A stretch of DNA of 64,000 nt from SAR324 cluster bacterium (GTDB taxonomy: Bacteria > SAR324 > NAC60-12), in the NCBI GenBank assembly GCA_015231825.1, contig JADGAV010000006.1, positions 99,262-163,261 on the forward strand, written 5' to 3'. Below the pieces are notes generated by a model, which saw nothing but the letters and a program-made list of their open reading frames with translations, did not search any database and had not been told where the DNA came from. The position numbers and the translations under genes are program-made. This document shows, piece by piece, positions 55,087-64,000 of the stretch; within the stretch, counting starts at the first letter, position 1, and every line of letters starts with the position of its first letter.

Positions 55087-56883
55087 TCAGTTTTTAGATT
55101 TTGCAAAAAATCTGATTAAAGTGTTCTTCATTTTGAGGGCTCCCGTATGATCTGGATTGAGTTTCAGAGTGTGTTCGTTGTCAATGAGTGTTTGCTGGTA
55201 GCGCTTCAAAAAAAAGTTAACTACCCCCCTATTATAATATGCTTCTGCTAGGCTTGGATCAAGCTTCAAAACGGCAGTGTAATCTTTGATGGCATTTTCG
55301 TAGAATTTCAATTGGAAATAAAGGGATGCTCGATTATTGAGTGCTTGAAGGTGGCGGGGATCCATTTTCAAAACGAGGTTATAGTCATTTATCGCTTCTT
55401 CATACTTTTGTGACCAGGCATAGGCCATTCCCCGATTGAAAGAGGCTTCAACGGAATCAGGATCGATTTGAAGGGCCTCATCGAAATCCCGGACGGCCAG
55501 TTCTATGCGACCTTGATGAAAGTAGGCCAAACCACGATTGATAAGAGCAAATATATTGTTGTGCTTGAGTTGAAGTGCTTTATTTGAGTATTCAACGGCC
55601 TGCTGATAGTTTTTCTCTTTCAGGGATTCTTCTCCAAGAACTGTATGCGCCAGCCATGAATTTGGATTGTGGCGGATTGTGGCCAGGTTTAAAGTCTTTT
55701 GATTTTTGTAAATCAATGTCTGGTTCCAGGTCAGACTTCCCAGGCCGATCAAAAGCGCGCTTCCCAACGCCCAAAATTTATACTGATTTTGACTCTGTTT
55801 TAATCCGCGCACCATTTTTCGCCCTATAAGAAGAGCATTTACTGCTAAAACTAGAACAGGAAGGCATGGCAAATACACCCAGTGATCCGAAACATAGGAA
55901 AACTGAGTCCAGGCAATATTAAAAAACCCGAGTACTGGAAAAAGAGTCGCAACAAAAACGCAAAGTCCTATAAAAATCGGTTTTCCCCAGCTATGATACT
56001 TCCAAAGAAGAATGGCAGAACTAACAGTTAATGTAATCAATGGAAAAAAATTGAAAATTTCGCCTGGATCAAATTGCCATTTTGGGTAGGTGAAAACTAG
56101 AGGATAGGGAATAAAAAGCTTTTTTAGGTAGAAAAAGGGGACATGTGCTGCGACTGAAAGGCGCTCGCCAAAGCTTAAACTTTCTTCAAGTCTGGTTGCT
56201 CCCAGCAATGTGTTTTCAAACCAAATTCGTATCACTCCGGCCGCTAATGAGAGGAAGAAAAAGGGTAGAAGACGAAACAAGTAGATTTTTTTCAGGTTTT
56301 TGTGAATCCAGAGTAAGCAAAAGATCAAAACCAGAGGCATCATGATCGTGGAAGTTTTGCTGAGCAATGCTCCTGCAAATAAAACCAGCGCCAGCCAGTA
56401 CCAGAGGCCTTGTTTTTTCTTGTCAAAGTGAAGATAAGCCCACATTGCAGTTAGATAAAATACCGATGCAAGCACATTTCGGCGTTCTGCTATCCAGACG
56501 ACGGACTGCACATGGACCGGGTGAAGTGCAAAGACGACCCCGATCAACCATGCTCCTCTGATATTACAATATTGAAGGGTTCTCCAAAGTATAATTGCGC
56601 TCAGCAAATGCAAAAGGACATTGATCAAATGGCTGACAGCAATATCGGTTCCCCAAATTTGTTTTTCCAACCAGAAAGAACTGCGGCTGATGGGGACATA
56701 GGACCAGATTTTATTGTTTTCCAGTGGTTTCAACCAAATTTTCTCTAAACCGTCTGAGGCCGAAGTCAATGGATCGTTTAAGAAAAACAATTCATCATCA
56801 AGGATGATTCCCGCGTCCATTGCTGGAAAATAGGCAATGAGGGTCAAGCTGACCATTGTCAGCAATTGGATCAAACCCTTCAT
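55087..56883 (-). CDS. TMTC-like polytopic membrane protein with C-terminal TPR repeats
   Basis: 598 residues. The N-terminal half has about ten membrane spans in a GT-C glycosyltransferase-like arrangement; the first periplasmic loop carries GIILDDELFFLNDPL, with an acidic pair typical of this fold. HPVHVQSVVWIAERRNVLA and QFSYVSDHWVYLPCL are conserved in bacterial TMTC-like proteins. The C-terminal part (about 410-585) contains about five tetratricopeptide repeats (ALQLKHNNIFALINRGLAYF and similar). It may O-mannosylate or organise envelope proteins; the activity of bacterial members is largely untested. Confidence 0.85.
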   Translation of the reverse strand: MKGLIQLLTMVSLTLIAYFPAMDAGIILDDELFFLNDPLTSASDGLEKIWLKPLENNKIWSYVPISRSSFWLEKQIWGTDIAVSHLINVLLHLLSAIILWRTLQYCNIRGAWLIGVVFALHPVHVQSVVWIAERRNVLASVFYLTAMWAYLHFDKKKQGLWYWLALVLFAGALLSKTSTIMMPLVLIFCLLWIHKNLKKIYLFRLLPFFFLSLAAGVIRIWFENTLLGATRLEESLSFGERLSVAAHVPFFYLKKLFIPYPLVFTYPKWQFDPGEIFNFFPLITLTVSSAILLWKYHSWGKPIFIGLCVFVATLFPVLGFFNIAWTQFSYVSDHWVYLPCLPVLVLAVNALLIGRKMVRGLKQSQNQYKFWALGSALLIGLGSLTWNQTLIYKNQKTLNLATIRHNPNSWLAHTVLGEESLKEKNYQQAVEYSNKALQLKHNNIFALINRGLAYFHQGRIELAVRDFDEALQIDPDSVEASFNRGMAYAWSQKYEEAINDYNLVLKMDPRHLQALNNRASLYFQLKFYENAIKDYTAVLKLDPSLAEAYYNRGVVNFFLKRYQQTLIDNEHTLKLNPDHTGALKMKNTLIRFFAKSKN

Positions 56884-57257
56884 AATCGTTTTGAAATTGG
56901 ATGAGTCTTGAATTCATGGAGCAATAGGAAGCTGCCCGGCTTGAGAAGTCCTTGAGTCCATTGAGGAGTTTGATTATATTGAGGTCGTTATAGAAATCAA
57001 GTAATTTGAATTGACGCAAATGAGAAAAGCAGGATTTTCAATCTGAGATCAGTTATGTCCCCGGATTGGCGGTCGGGTCTAATGAAAAACATGTTGAGGA
57101 TTTATTGGACAACATTTATGTTATCAACTTGGTCAATTCCTGTTGCCCAGGCTTTTTGAAAATAGTGTTCGAAATCGCGCATCGAACTCCAATGCTGTTT
57201 TTACTCTCAAATTCTAATGCAAATTTTTGATTTGCCCTATCTTAAAGGAGAATTTCA
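56884..57257. other. Intergenic region, nothing recognised
   Basis: Divergent 374-bp gap between the TPR membrane protein and the alcohol dehydrogenase gene. It ends with AAAGGAGAATTTCAATG, a strong ribosome site. No RNA gene or small protein seen. Confidence 0.5.
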
Positions 57258-58343
57258 ATGAAGGCTGCAGTATTTCACGAAGTGAATAAACCATTGCAAA
57301 TTGAAGAAGTCCAAATTCACAAACCCGCTGCGAGGGAAGTTTTGGTAAAAACAGCTGCTACAGGTGTCTGTCATAGTGATTTGCATTTTATTACCGGCGC
57401 TTACCCATTTCCCACCCCGGCTATCCTTGGGCATGAATCGTCAGGAATTGTAGAAGCGATCGGCTCTGAAGTACGATATGTCAAACCAGGTGATCACATA
57501 ATCACTTGTTTGTCAGCATTCTGCGGACATTGTGAATATTGTCTGACGGGTCATATGTCCCTCTGTGAGAGCCCGGAACTTCAACGACAAAAAGATCAGG
57601 AACCGCGTCTTGCTCAAAATGGTGGAGAAATGAATCAATTTCTGCACCTCTCCTCATTTGCTGAACAAATGTTGATTCATGAGCATGCACTGGTTAAAAT
57701 TAGAGAAGACATGCCCCTCGATCGGGCTGCTTTGATCGGTTGTGCAGTCACGACCGGGGTCGGTGCAGTTTTTCATACCGCGCGCGTGGAACCGGGAACC
57801 ACAGTGGCTGTGATAGGCTGCGGAGGAATAGGATTGTCCTGCATCAATGGAGCAGCCATCGCAGGTGCGCAAAGAATTATTGCTATTGATCGGGTCCAAT
57901 CCAAATTGGACTTGGCAAAGGAATTTGGCGCGACTGATTGCATTGATGCGTCGGAGGTTGATCCCGTCAAACAAGTGAGGGAATGGACAGCTGGAGGAGT
58001 TCATTATTCCTTTGAGGCAATCGGTTTGAAGGTCACTGCAGAGCAATCTTTCAGAATGTTACGCCCGGGAGGGGCCGCAACCATAATCGGGATGATCCCG
58101 GTTGGAACCAATATCGAAATTCATGGTCCGGAATTTTTAAGGGAAAAGAGAATTCAGGGTTCCAATATGGGTTCCAATCGCTTCCGTGTCGATATGCCCC
58201 GCCTGGTTGACTTTTACCTGTCAGGGAAATTAAAATTGGATGAAATGATTTCCCAAAGGATAAAACTGGAACAAATCAATGAAGCATTTGATGAATTGCA
58301 TGCTGGAAAACTGGCAAGAAGTGTGATTGTTTTCGACCACTAG
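57258..58343 (+). CDS. Zinc-dependent alcohol dehydrogenase (class III-like)
   Basis: 361 residues with a strong ribosome site. Catalytic zinc ligands lie in GVCHSDLHF and GHESSGIVEAIG; structural zinc Cys are CGHCEYC and C in MSLCESP. The Rossmann domain carries AVIGCGGIGLS, with the ribose-binding Asp in IIAIDRVQSKL, indicating NAD. The middle has an insertion (about 105-130) like NDMA-dependent and class III enzymes. Substrate could be an alcohol or the glutathione adduct of formaldehyde. Confidence 0.92.
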   Translation: MKAAVFHEVNKPLQIEEVQIHKPAAREVLVKTAATGVCHSDLHFITGAYPFPTPAILGHESSGIVEAIGSEVRYVKPGDHIITCLSAFCGHCEYCLTGHMSLCESPELQRQKDQEPRLAQNGGEMNQFLHLSSFAEQMLIHEHALVKIREDMPLDRAALIGCAVTTGVGAVFHTARVEPGTTVAVIGCGGIGLSCINGAAIAGAQRIIAIDRVQSKLDLAKEFGATDCIDASEVDPVKQVREWTAGGVHYSFEAIGLKVTAEQSFRMLRPGGAATIIGMIPVGTNIEIHGPEFLREKRIQGSNMGSNRFRVDMPRLVDFYLSGKLKLDEMISQRIKLEQINEAFDELHAGKLARSVIVFDH

Positions 58344-58373
58344 AAATTTCTGCATCTCCCCAAAACTCAATTT

Positions 58374-59696
58374 ATGAAAAAACTGACCAAAACCGCCGTC
58401 TCACTCTCAGAAAATCTGATGGGATTCATTGATGATTCCCCCACTCCATTCCATGCTGTGCAAAACATGTCCACTGTTTTAAAGCTGGCCGGCTTTGAGG
58501 AATTGAAGGAAAAAGAACAGTGGGAAATCAAACCTGGGAATCGATATTTTGTGACTCGTGAAGATGCCTCAATCGCAGCATGGATTACAGGGAGTCATTC
58601 TCCTGCCAGGCATGGTTTTCGAATCGTTGGTGCTCATACCGACAGCCCCAATTTGAAGATAAAGCCCAATCCTGATATTCAGAAAGAAGATTATCAGCAA
58701 TTGGGGGTTGAAGTCTATGGAGGGGTTCTTCTTTCCAGTTGGGCTGACAGGGACCTTTCCCTTGCAGGACGGGTCATTACCACGGATAAGAACAACAAAA
58801 CATTGCGAAAATTGTTTTTGAAAGTGGACCGTGCTGTTTTACGAATCCCTTTGTTGTGTGTTCACTTGAATCGTGATGTAAATACCCTGGGACTGATCCT
58901 TAACCCGCAGAAACATCTTGCTCCTGTGTTCGGCCTCAAATCCAAAGTAGAAGACCCCCTGCGCAGGTTTTTGTCAAAAGAGTTGAAAACGGAACCTGAT
59001 CAGATTGTGGACTATGATCTGAGCCTTTATGATGTTCAGAAATCAAATTTTTTGGGCTTGTCTGAAGAATTTGTTGCTGCTCCCCGACTGGACAATCTAT
59101 TTTCTTGTTTTTGCGGATTGGAAGCATTACTGGCACTCAATCAAAAAAAACAACCATTTCAGAAAACATGCATGATGGTTGCGTTTGACAATGAAGAAAT
59201 CGGGAGTTTGACGACTCAAGGGGCCCGGTCTTCATTTCTGAAAGGTATTATAAATCGAATCAATCATTCCTTTTCCGACGGCCCATCTCAAGCCTATGAG
59301 CGATCACTTGCCTCTTCTGTTTTTTTATCGGCGGATATGGCCCATGCCCTCCATCCCAACTATCCGGAACGTCATGACCCTCAGCATTTTCCTAGAATCA
59401 ATGGAGGACCTGTGATCAAAATCAATGCACAGGGGCGCTATGCCACCAGCGGGTATACCAGTGCTGCTTTTCAATTGATATGCAAACGGCGCAGAATCCC
59501 ATTTCAAAAATTCGTCAATCGCACGGATCTGGCCTGCGGGAGCACCATCGGTCCCTTTGTGGCAAGTGATTTGGGAATCCCGTCTCTTGATGTCGGGGCG
59601 GCTCAGCTTTCTATGCATTCAATCCGTGAAATGTGCGGAAGTGCAGATGCCTACTATATGATTGAAGCTTTTAAAGGCTTCTATGAGGATGCCTGA
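58374..59696 (+). CDS. apeB: M18 family aminopeptidase
   Basis: Zinc aminopeptidase of 440 residues. Motifs with metal ligands: VGAHTDSPNLKIKPN, AFDNEEIGSLTTQGA and SADMAHALHPNYPE; C-terminal DVGAAQLSMHSIREMCG is typical. The N-terminal ENLMGFIDDSPTPFHAVQN is the substrate-specificity segment. 30 bp after the dehydrogenase gene, so possibly co-transcribed. Confidence 0.95.
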   Translation: MKKLTKTAVSLSENLMGFIDDSPTPFHAVQNMSTVLKLAGFEELKEKEQWEIKPGNRYFVTREDASIAAWITGSHSPARHGFRIVGAHTDSPNLKIKPNPDIQKEDYQQLGVEVYGGVLLSSWADRDLSLAGRVITTDKNNKTLRKLFLKVDRAVLRIPLLCVHLNRDVNTLGLILNPQKHLAPVFGLKSKVEDPLRRFLSKELKTEPDQIVDYDLSLYDVQKSNFLGLSEEFVAAPRLDNLFSCFCGLEALLALNQKKQPFQKTCMMVAFDNEEIGSLTTQGARSSFLKGIINRINHSFSDGPSQAYERSLASSVFLSADMAHALHPNYPERHDPQHFPRINGGPVIKINAQGRYATSGYTSAAFQLICKRRRIPFQKFVNRTDLACGSTIGPFVASDLGIPSLDVGAAQLSMHSIREMCGSADAYYMIEAFKGFYEDA

Positions 59697-59740
59697 TATT
59701 TTCAAACAAAAAAAAATCCAATTTTTTCTGATCAGTTTGC

Positions 59741-60232
59741 TTATCGGTAATTGACAAACTGGATATCAAATTCAAAATCTTCATCTTTCAGCTGCGCCAT
59801 CACACTTTGTAAATCATCTTTCTTCTTGCCACTGACGCGGACCTGCTCATCCATGATTTGGGCCTGGACCTTCAAGTTCGTTTTTTTAATGAATTGAGTT
59901 ATTTTTTTGCAGTTGTCTTTACTGATTCCCTGCTGAATCGATATATCCTTCCTGACTACTTTCCCGGAATGTTCTGTGCTTCCGTAGACCATCGATTTGA
60001 CAGGAACCGCTCGTTTCAAAAGCTTGGTCAACAGCACGTCGATAATTTTATCAAGGGTCATTTCGTCATCAGCCACCAACCGAATAGAGAGAGCCGTTTT
60101 GTCAATGGAAATCTCACTGGTCGTCCCTTTGAAATCATAACGATTTTGAATTTCTCGTTTGGCTTGGTCAACCGCGTTTGTGACTTCTTGAAGATCGACT
60201 TGTGAGACGATATCAAATGAAGGATTTGCCAT
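59741..60232 (-). CDS. yajQ: YajQ family cyclic-di-GMP-binding protein
   Basis: 163 residues, single complete protein beginning MANPSFDIVSQVDLQEVTNA. Conserved KREIQNRYDFKG, LLKRAVPVKSMVYG and the C-terminal DFEFDIQFVNYR are family signatures. Some members bind cyclic di-GMP and influence virulence gene transcription. 29 bp downstream of prfB, likely in the same transcript. Confidence 0.96.
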   Translation of the reverse strand: MANPSFDIVSQVDLQEVTNAVDQAKREIQNRYDFKGTTSEISIDKTALSIRLVADDEMTLDKIIDVLLTKLLKRAVPVKSMVYGSTEHSGKVVRKDISIQQGISKDNCKKITQFIKKTNLKVQAQIMDEQVRVSGKKKDDLQSVMAQLKDEDFEFDIQFVNYR

Positions 60233-60261
60233 AATTTCCTTTTCATTTAAAAAATTGTTGA

Positions 60262-61375
60262 TTATGTCTTGAAAAATACCTTTTGAGAAAGTGCTTCTTT
60301 AATAAAATCATCGATTTGACCATTGAGGACGGCACCGGAATTTCCAGTCTCAAAATTTGTGCGATGATCTTTAACCATTTGGTAGGGATGCAGGACATAA
60401 CTTCTGATTTGACTTCCCCAGGCAATATCCTGTTTCATGCTGTTCAATTTATCTTTTTCAACATTGAGCGCTTTCTGTTCATGTTCATAGAGTCGTGCTT
60501 TGAGAATTTTCATGGCTGTTGAGCGATTTTTGTGCTGCGACCTTTCGTTTTGGCACTGCACTACGATTCCCGTTGGAAAATGGGTAATCCGAACTGCAGA
60601 ATCCGTTGTATTGACGTGTTGTCCTCCTGCACCGCTTGCACGAAAAGTATCGACTTTGATTTCATCAGTCTTCACTTCAATTTCGATATTTTCTTCGATA
60701 TCTGCATAAACAAAAACGGAGGCAAACGAGGTATGGCGCCGCTTATTGGCATCGAATGGGGAAATCCGTACCAGGCGGTGCACTCCAATTTCTGTTTTTA
60801 GCTGCCCATAGGCGTATTTGCCGGAAAACCCCAGTGTCACCGATTTGATCCCCGCTTCGTCGCCTGGCTGCAGATCCATCAAATCTATTTTATAGTTGTT
60901 GCGATTGCCCCAGCGGAGGTACATTTCATATAGCATGGACGTCCAATCTGCGGATTCTGTTCCTCCAGCACCGGGGTGAATCGTCATGATGGCCCCCCCT
61001 TCATCATTTTCTCCAGAAAACAAATTGAGAATTTCCAGGTGCGTCAACTGCTTTTCAAGAGTTTCGCAATAGTGCTCAATTTCTTCGAGAAGTTCCTGAT
61101 CCTCTGATTCCTTGAATAGTTCATACGCCGTCACCAAGTCATCCTGCATGGCATTCAGCGAATTTCTTTCTTCAATGATATCATTTAGCTGGGAAATTTT
61201 TCTGAGAACGGGAGTTTGTTCCGCCTGGGGAAGCGTCCAAAAACCTTCTTGAGAGGTTTTGTGTTCTAGTTCTTTAAGTTGTTCTTCTTTGTCAGGTAAT
61301 TCAAAGATACCCTTCTAAATTGCTCAGGCGCTCTGCAATCTTTTCAATTTTGCTATTGATTTCTTCGTTTGTCAT
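60262..61375 (-). CDS. prfB: Peptide chain release factor 2, expressed by programmed +1 frameshift
   Basis: Recognises UGA/UAA stop codons. The first frame starts at ATG 61375 (MTNEEINSKIEKIAERLSNL...) and meets an in-frame TGA at 61303-61301 after 24 codons; a +1 shift joins it to ELPDKEEQLKELEHK... and then the long frame down to 60262, giving about 370 residues, the normal RF2 length. RF2 markers: SPF anticodon motif (VRISPFDANKRRHT) and GGQ catalytic motif (ASGAGGQHVNTTDSAVRI). Reading only from the internal ATG at 61149 would lose the first 75 residues. Frameshift signals are described separately. yajQ follows 29 bp on. Confidence 0.95.
61301..61316 (-). promoter_or_regulatory. prfB programmed +1 frameshift site
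   Basis: On the minus strand, AGAAGGG (61316-61310), TAT, CTT (slippery Leu codon, 61306-61304), TGA (61303-61301). The internal Shine-Dalgarno-like AAGGG sits 3 nt from CTT as in E. coli prfB (AGGGGG-TAT-CTT-TGA-C). The base after TGA here is A rather than C, which in E. coli would give a less leaky stop, so autoregulation may be tuned differently. Confidence 0.92.
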
Positions 61376-61795
61376 AATCTACGATTTAAACATTGATTTT
61401 ACATGTATTTTTTTAAAATTAAGAGCGGAAGTATCCCAAAATCATGATAAAATGAAAAGTCTTTTTTCTCTTGTCTGCCATCACAATGGGAAGCATTGAT
61501 CTTCTTTTTAGGAGATGATTGTTTTGCAACAACATGCAATACTTGGCAAGTTTTCGTTGGAAGCGATGATGATCTCTTGAGCTTTTTGGTAAATTTAAAT
61601 AGATTAGACCAGCAAAAAGAGTCGTCGGTATCAATTTGAAGAAAAACTGTATTGAGTCCCTCTCAAAGACTGAGTTTTCTCGCGCAGCAGGCGCTTTTCA
61701 GAAAGAGCTCAATCGTTTCTTCCCCTTCATCCAAAAAGATCGCACCGGTGCAGGCTTCTGCCCAAAAATGTGGGATCGAATGACAGGACAGTTTC
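61376..61795. other. Intergenic region, nothing convincing
   Basis: A 420-bp divergent gap between prfB and the next plus-strand gene. The 61635-61815 part is open in several frames on both strands (for example plus-strand NLKKNCIESLSKTEFSRAAG from TTG 61635, and minus-strand FWAEACTGAIFLDEGEETI), but no ATG with a ribosome site distinguishes one. It could be a gene remnant. Confidence 0.4.
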
Positions 61796-62944
61796 ATGGC
61801 AGAGTCACGTTTTGAGACGTATTTCAACAAGGAAGATTCCGGCAAAGTTGTGTTTGAAGCACGCGAAGATTGCCTTGAAGAAATTGATAAACATCTGAAT
61901 TTGATAGAGAATTTAAAAAAATCAGAAGATATTGCAGAAGAACTACTCCCGGCGCTGGGTGAAATTCACTATCAAATCCAGAGTCTCAAATATTCCGACA
62001 TCCCTTTGGCGGAGGTTAAAAAGAAAATTAACCAATACAGTCGTGTACCGCTCGGTGACGGAAAATTCATGCACTTGAGTTCATTTTTGGGCAGCACCGG
62101 AGAACAAAAAGTTGTCAAATCTGAAGAGGAATATTTGGCACAGGTGCAAAAGATGGTTGAAAACACGAAAGCCAATCTGACCAATTTAATGATTTTTAAA
62201 GAAGACGATGAGCACCTGAAAGGCTTTGCTGAAGAGTTGGATTTGATGGACGGCAGTCATGATTTTAAATCCGTGAAAACTCGAATGGAACATTTGGCGA
62301 TGAGTGGAATCATCAAACATTACAATCAAGTCAAATTGGAATTCTTACGAAATTGGCTGGCTCCTTTTGAAGAACAGTTGGGAAAGCCGATTGCGCAAAT
62401 GTCATCAGATGAAGTACAGAAAGCCCTCGGCAAGGTAGAAAACTTGAAAAAACAGCAATTGGAAGATATTGGAATGCGCATGAATCCGGAACTCTTTGAC
62501 GATTTTCGCCCCTACAACCGGACAATGCATGAATTGATGAATGGAGACAATGCTGATTTTTGGGGTTTTCCCCAGCAGCGGGATGAGTTTGTTGAATTGA
62601 TCAAGAAAATTATCAACCGTTTTTCTTTTAAACTCGAAAAGCATTATCTGATTTTCCAGTCTGCAGACAAAAAAATGGCGTACCTTGTCGGATTTCCTGA
62701 CACTGCTTACGAAGGTAAAAAAGAGCTGAAAGGATCAAAGATCGGGCTGATTCCGCATTTGAAAGTATTTTTTGCAGGAAAGGACGGGAATTTTAAAGAA
62801 TTGACTCGGGATCAGCTTGAAAAGTCATCTGAGTATTATCGTGTGCTAAAAACAGCCGTGGTACCGTTTTTAGCCTCTTTGGCGACGATAGTGGAAACTC
62901 CGCTCAGTCAAGAATTTAAAGATGCCTTCGATATGTGGTTATGA
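61796..62944 (+). CDS. Hypothetical helical protein
   Basis: 382 residues, soluble, rich in Glu and Lys with long predicted helices and coiled-coil segments (about 30-60 and 100-150). Segments such as RMNPELFDDFRPYNRTMHEL and LIFQSADKKMAYLVGFPDTA are ordered and less charged, suggesting a C-terminal globular domain (about 230-380). No known motif recognised. Its start codon ATG 61796 is not preceded by a clear ribosome site. Confidence 0.72.
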   Translation: MAESRFETYFNKEDSGKVVFEAREDCLEEIDKHLNLIENLKKSEDIAEELLPALGEIHYQIQSLKYSDIPLAEVKKKINQYSRVPLGDGKFMHLSSFLGSTGEQKVVKSEEEYLAQVQKMVENTKANLTNLMIFKEDDEHLKGFAEELDLMDGSHDFKSVKTRMEHLAMSGIIKHYNQVKLEFLRNWLAPFEEQLGKPIAQMSSDEVQKALGKVENLKKQQLEDIGMRMNPELFDDFRPYNRTMHELMNGDNADFWGFPQQRDEFVELIKKIINRFSFKLEKHYLIFQSADKKMAYLVGFPDTAYEGKKELKGSKIGLIPHLKVFFAGKDGNFKELTRDQLEKSSEYYRVLKTAVVPFLASLATIVETPLSQEFKDAFDMWL

Positions 62945-63021
62945 TCTCGGAATCTTGGAAAGTTCCCCAAAGTTTTTCTTGAAACTGGATATTTCTGTCA
63001 ATGACGCGGTCAGAATAATTT

Positions 63022-63624
63022 TTAGAACAAAGACATTTGTTCTGCTTCTTTTTTTGGTTTTTCCTGGGACCAGTTGATTTTTACGGTTTTGACCCCAGAA
63101 TTGGAATCATATAACAATTCACCATGCTTGAGGGCGTGCTGATGGACGTCGCGGGTCACTTCGACATCGACTTTGCAATATTCAATAATTTTGTCAAGCT
63201 TGCCTTCTTTGTACCACTCCAGGGCTTGAAGGCCATCCGCCGATTTTCCAACTCCCAAGGTGGGACGGGCGATGGAATCGAGTTTGAGGCGATGACCAAG
63301 AATTTTTTTCACTTCGACCAGCATATCACAATTGTTCAGTTCCACCAGTTCGGTATGAGCCCTTTGACGATCAGTTCGCTTGGCATGAAGGACCCCGGCA
63401 ACAACACGATAATCGAATCCGATATGATTGAAGCCAACCACCTGGTCCGCACGTTTGCAGTGATTGACCAGTTCCTGAATCTGATTTTCCAGGTAAATGT
63501 GAAATTGAGAATCGGAAGTATCCCATAGAATCCCGACAGACATTCCCATGTCCTCAATGTTTCCCCAACCACCGACTTCATCAGCAGAGTATTTTGTTTC
63601 TAAATCAAAATAGACAATATGCAT
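63022..63624 (-). CDS. DEDD-family 3'-5' exonuclease with C-terminal sliding-clamp motif
   Basis: RNase H-fold exonuclease of about 200 residues. Motif I D-x-E in VYFDLETKYSA (D7, E9), motif II N-x-x-G-x-D in VVGFNHIGFDYRVV, motif III Y-x-x-x-D in YCKVDVEVTRDVH. It resembles the YprB/DnaQ-like group without a polymerase domain. The C-terminus ends EAEQMSLF; QMSLF closely fits the bacterial beta-clamp binding consensus QL(S/D)LF. That suggests recruitment to replication or repair forks. The gene diverges from the dnaJ-like gene 32 bp away. Confidence 0.85.
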   Translation of the reverse strand: MHIVYFDLETKYSADEVGGWGNIEDMGMSVGILWDTSDSQFHIYLENQIQELVNHCKRADQVVGFNHIGFDYRVVAGVLHAKRTDRQRAHTELVELNNCDMLVEVKKILGHRLKLDSIARPTLGVGKSADGLQALEWYKEGKLDKIIEYCKVDVEVTRDVHQHALKHGELLYDSNSGVKTVKINWSQEKPKKEAEQMSLF

Positions 63625-63659
63625 AAACTTTGTCCTTATTTTAGAGTTTTGAGTTTATG

Positions 63660-64000
63660 ATGGATTTTTACCGTATCTTGAATATTACCTCGCAAGCCTC
63701 CTCCGATGAGATTCGCAAAGCATTTCGTCGCGAAGCAAAATTGTGTCACCCCGATTTGTACCACAGTGCGAGGCCTGAAGAAAAGCAGAACTTACAAAAA
63801 AAGTTTGTCTTACTCACGCAAGCCTATGAAACCTTAAGCGATCCGAGCCAGCGCCGTAGCTATGACTTGAAGCTTGAAAAAGAGCAGCGCAGGAATCAGA
63901 AGTCCCAATATAGTTCCAGGAGCACTTCTGCACACAAACAGAGCGCTTCTTCTCACAGCAAACCTCCCCCGTTTTCAGAACCTCCCCCGTTTTCAGAACC
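63660..64000 (+). CDS. DnaJ-domain protein, 5' part (continues past window end)
   Basis: A J domain occupies residues 1-70: MDFYRILNITSQASSDEIRK, the HPD motif in LCHPDLYHSA and ETLSDPSQRRSYDLKL. An adjacent ATG at 63657 is an equivalent start. After it comes a polar Ser/Gln region and then Pro-rich PPPFSE repeats at the window edge. The J domain stimulates Hsp70 ATPase; what follows is unknown because the gene runs beyond base 64000. Not canonical DnaJ, as the Gly/Phe region is absent so far. Confidence 0.93.
   Translation, partial: MDFYRILNITSQASSDEIRKAFRREAKLCHPDLYHSARPEEKQNLQKKFVLLTQAYETLSDPSQRRSYDLKLEKEQRRNQKSQYSSRSTSAHKQSASSHSKPPPFSEPPPFSE
63963..63998 (+). repeat. 18-bp tandem repeat in the dnaJ-like gene
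   Basis: CCTCCCCCGTTTTCAGAA occurs at 63963-63980 and 63981-63998, perfectly repeated, and a third copy appears to begin at 63999. It encodes PPPFSE and may extend beyond the window. Confidence 0.85.

Overview
This window looks like chromosomal housekeeping DNA from a free-living, moderately AT-rich Gram-negative bacterium. It encodes lipid A enzymes (LpxC, LpxD), a type II secretion GspC protein, several outer-membrane barrel proteins, lipoproteins, signal peptidase II and HslUV. The mix of long multi-domain histidine kinases, a Bpt/ClpS N-degron pair and periplasmic ankyrin and lytic transglycosylase proteins suggests a deeply branching proteobacterium (deltaproteobacterial or SAR324-like grade). 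That placement is inference from gene content only. I saw no prophage, transposase, CRISPR array or rRNA operon.

Left part (1-11 kb). A tRNA-Ser(CGA) is followed by a minus-strand signalling block: a CheA-like kinase with a cyclic-nucleotide-binding-like domain, then a response-regulator receiver fused to LpxC, NusB, a PAS histidine kinase and a receiver/HATPase regulator. The receiver-LpxC fusion is the most unusual protein in the window, because it places the committed step of lipid A synthesis under a potential phosphorylation switch. Next come a GspC-like secretion protein with a Lys-Pro repeat linker and two exported proteins of unknown function.

Middle-left (11-25 kb). miaA, clpS, an FtsZ that stops at the end of its globular core, bpt and tgt are followed by a MltD-like transglycosylase, a secreted ankyrin protein, an MFS transporter, a DAO-family oxidoreductase, an MltF-like transglycosylase and a DUF3187-like outer-membrane protein. 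25-31.5 kb is a complete branched-chain amino acid-type ABC importer (livG-livF-livH-livM order on the minus strand) with two paralogous binding proteins in tandem.

Middle-right (31.5-45 kb). An unknown protein, a secreted protein made of four DM9-like repeats, lpxD, a long-type purM, an M23 peptidase, larC, hslVU, a family 4 uracil-DNA glycosylase, hisS, lspA and a TrkA-type ion channel. 45-52 kb holds an ECF sigma factor, response regulator and kinase apparent operon, next to an exported cupredoxin-like protein and two outer-membrane barrels.

Right part (52-64 kb). A threonine aldolase, glycosyltransferase and ParB-like apparent operon; a TMTC-like membrane protein with TPRs; a zinc alcohol dehydrogenase; M18 aminopeptidase; yajQ; prfB with its programmed +1 frameshift; an unknown helical protein; a DEDD exonuclease ending in a likely sliding-clamp motif; and the start of a DnaJ-domain gene cut by the window edge.
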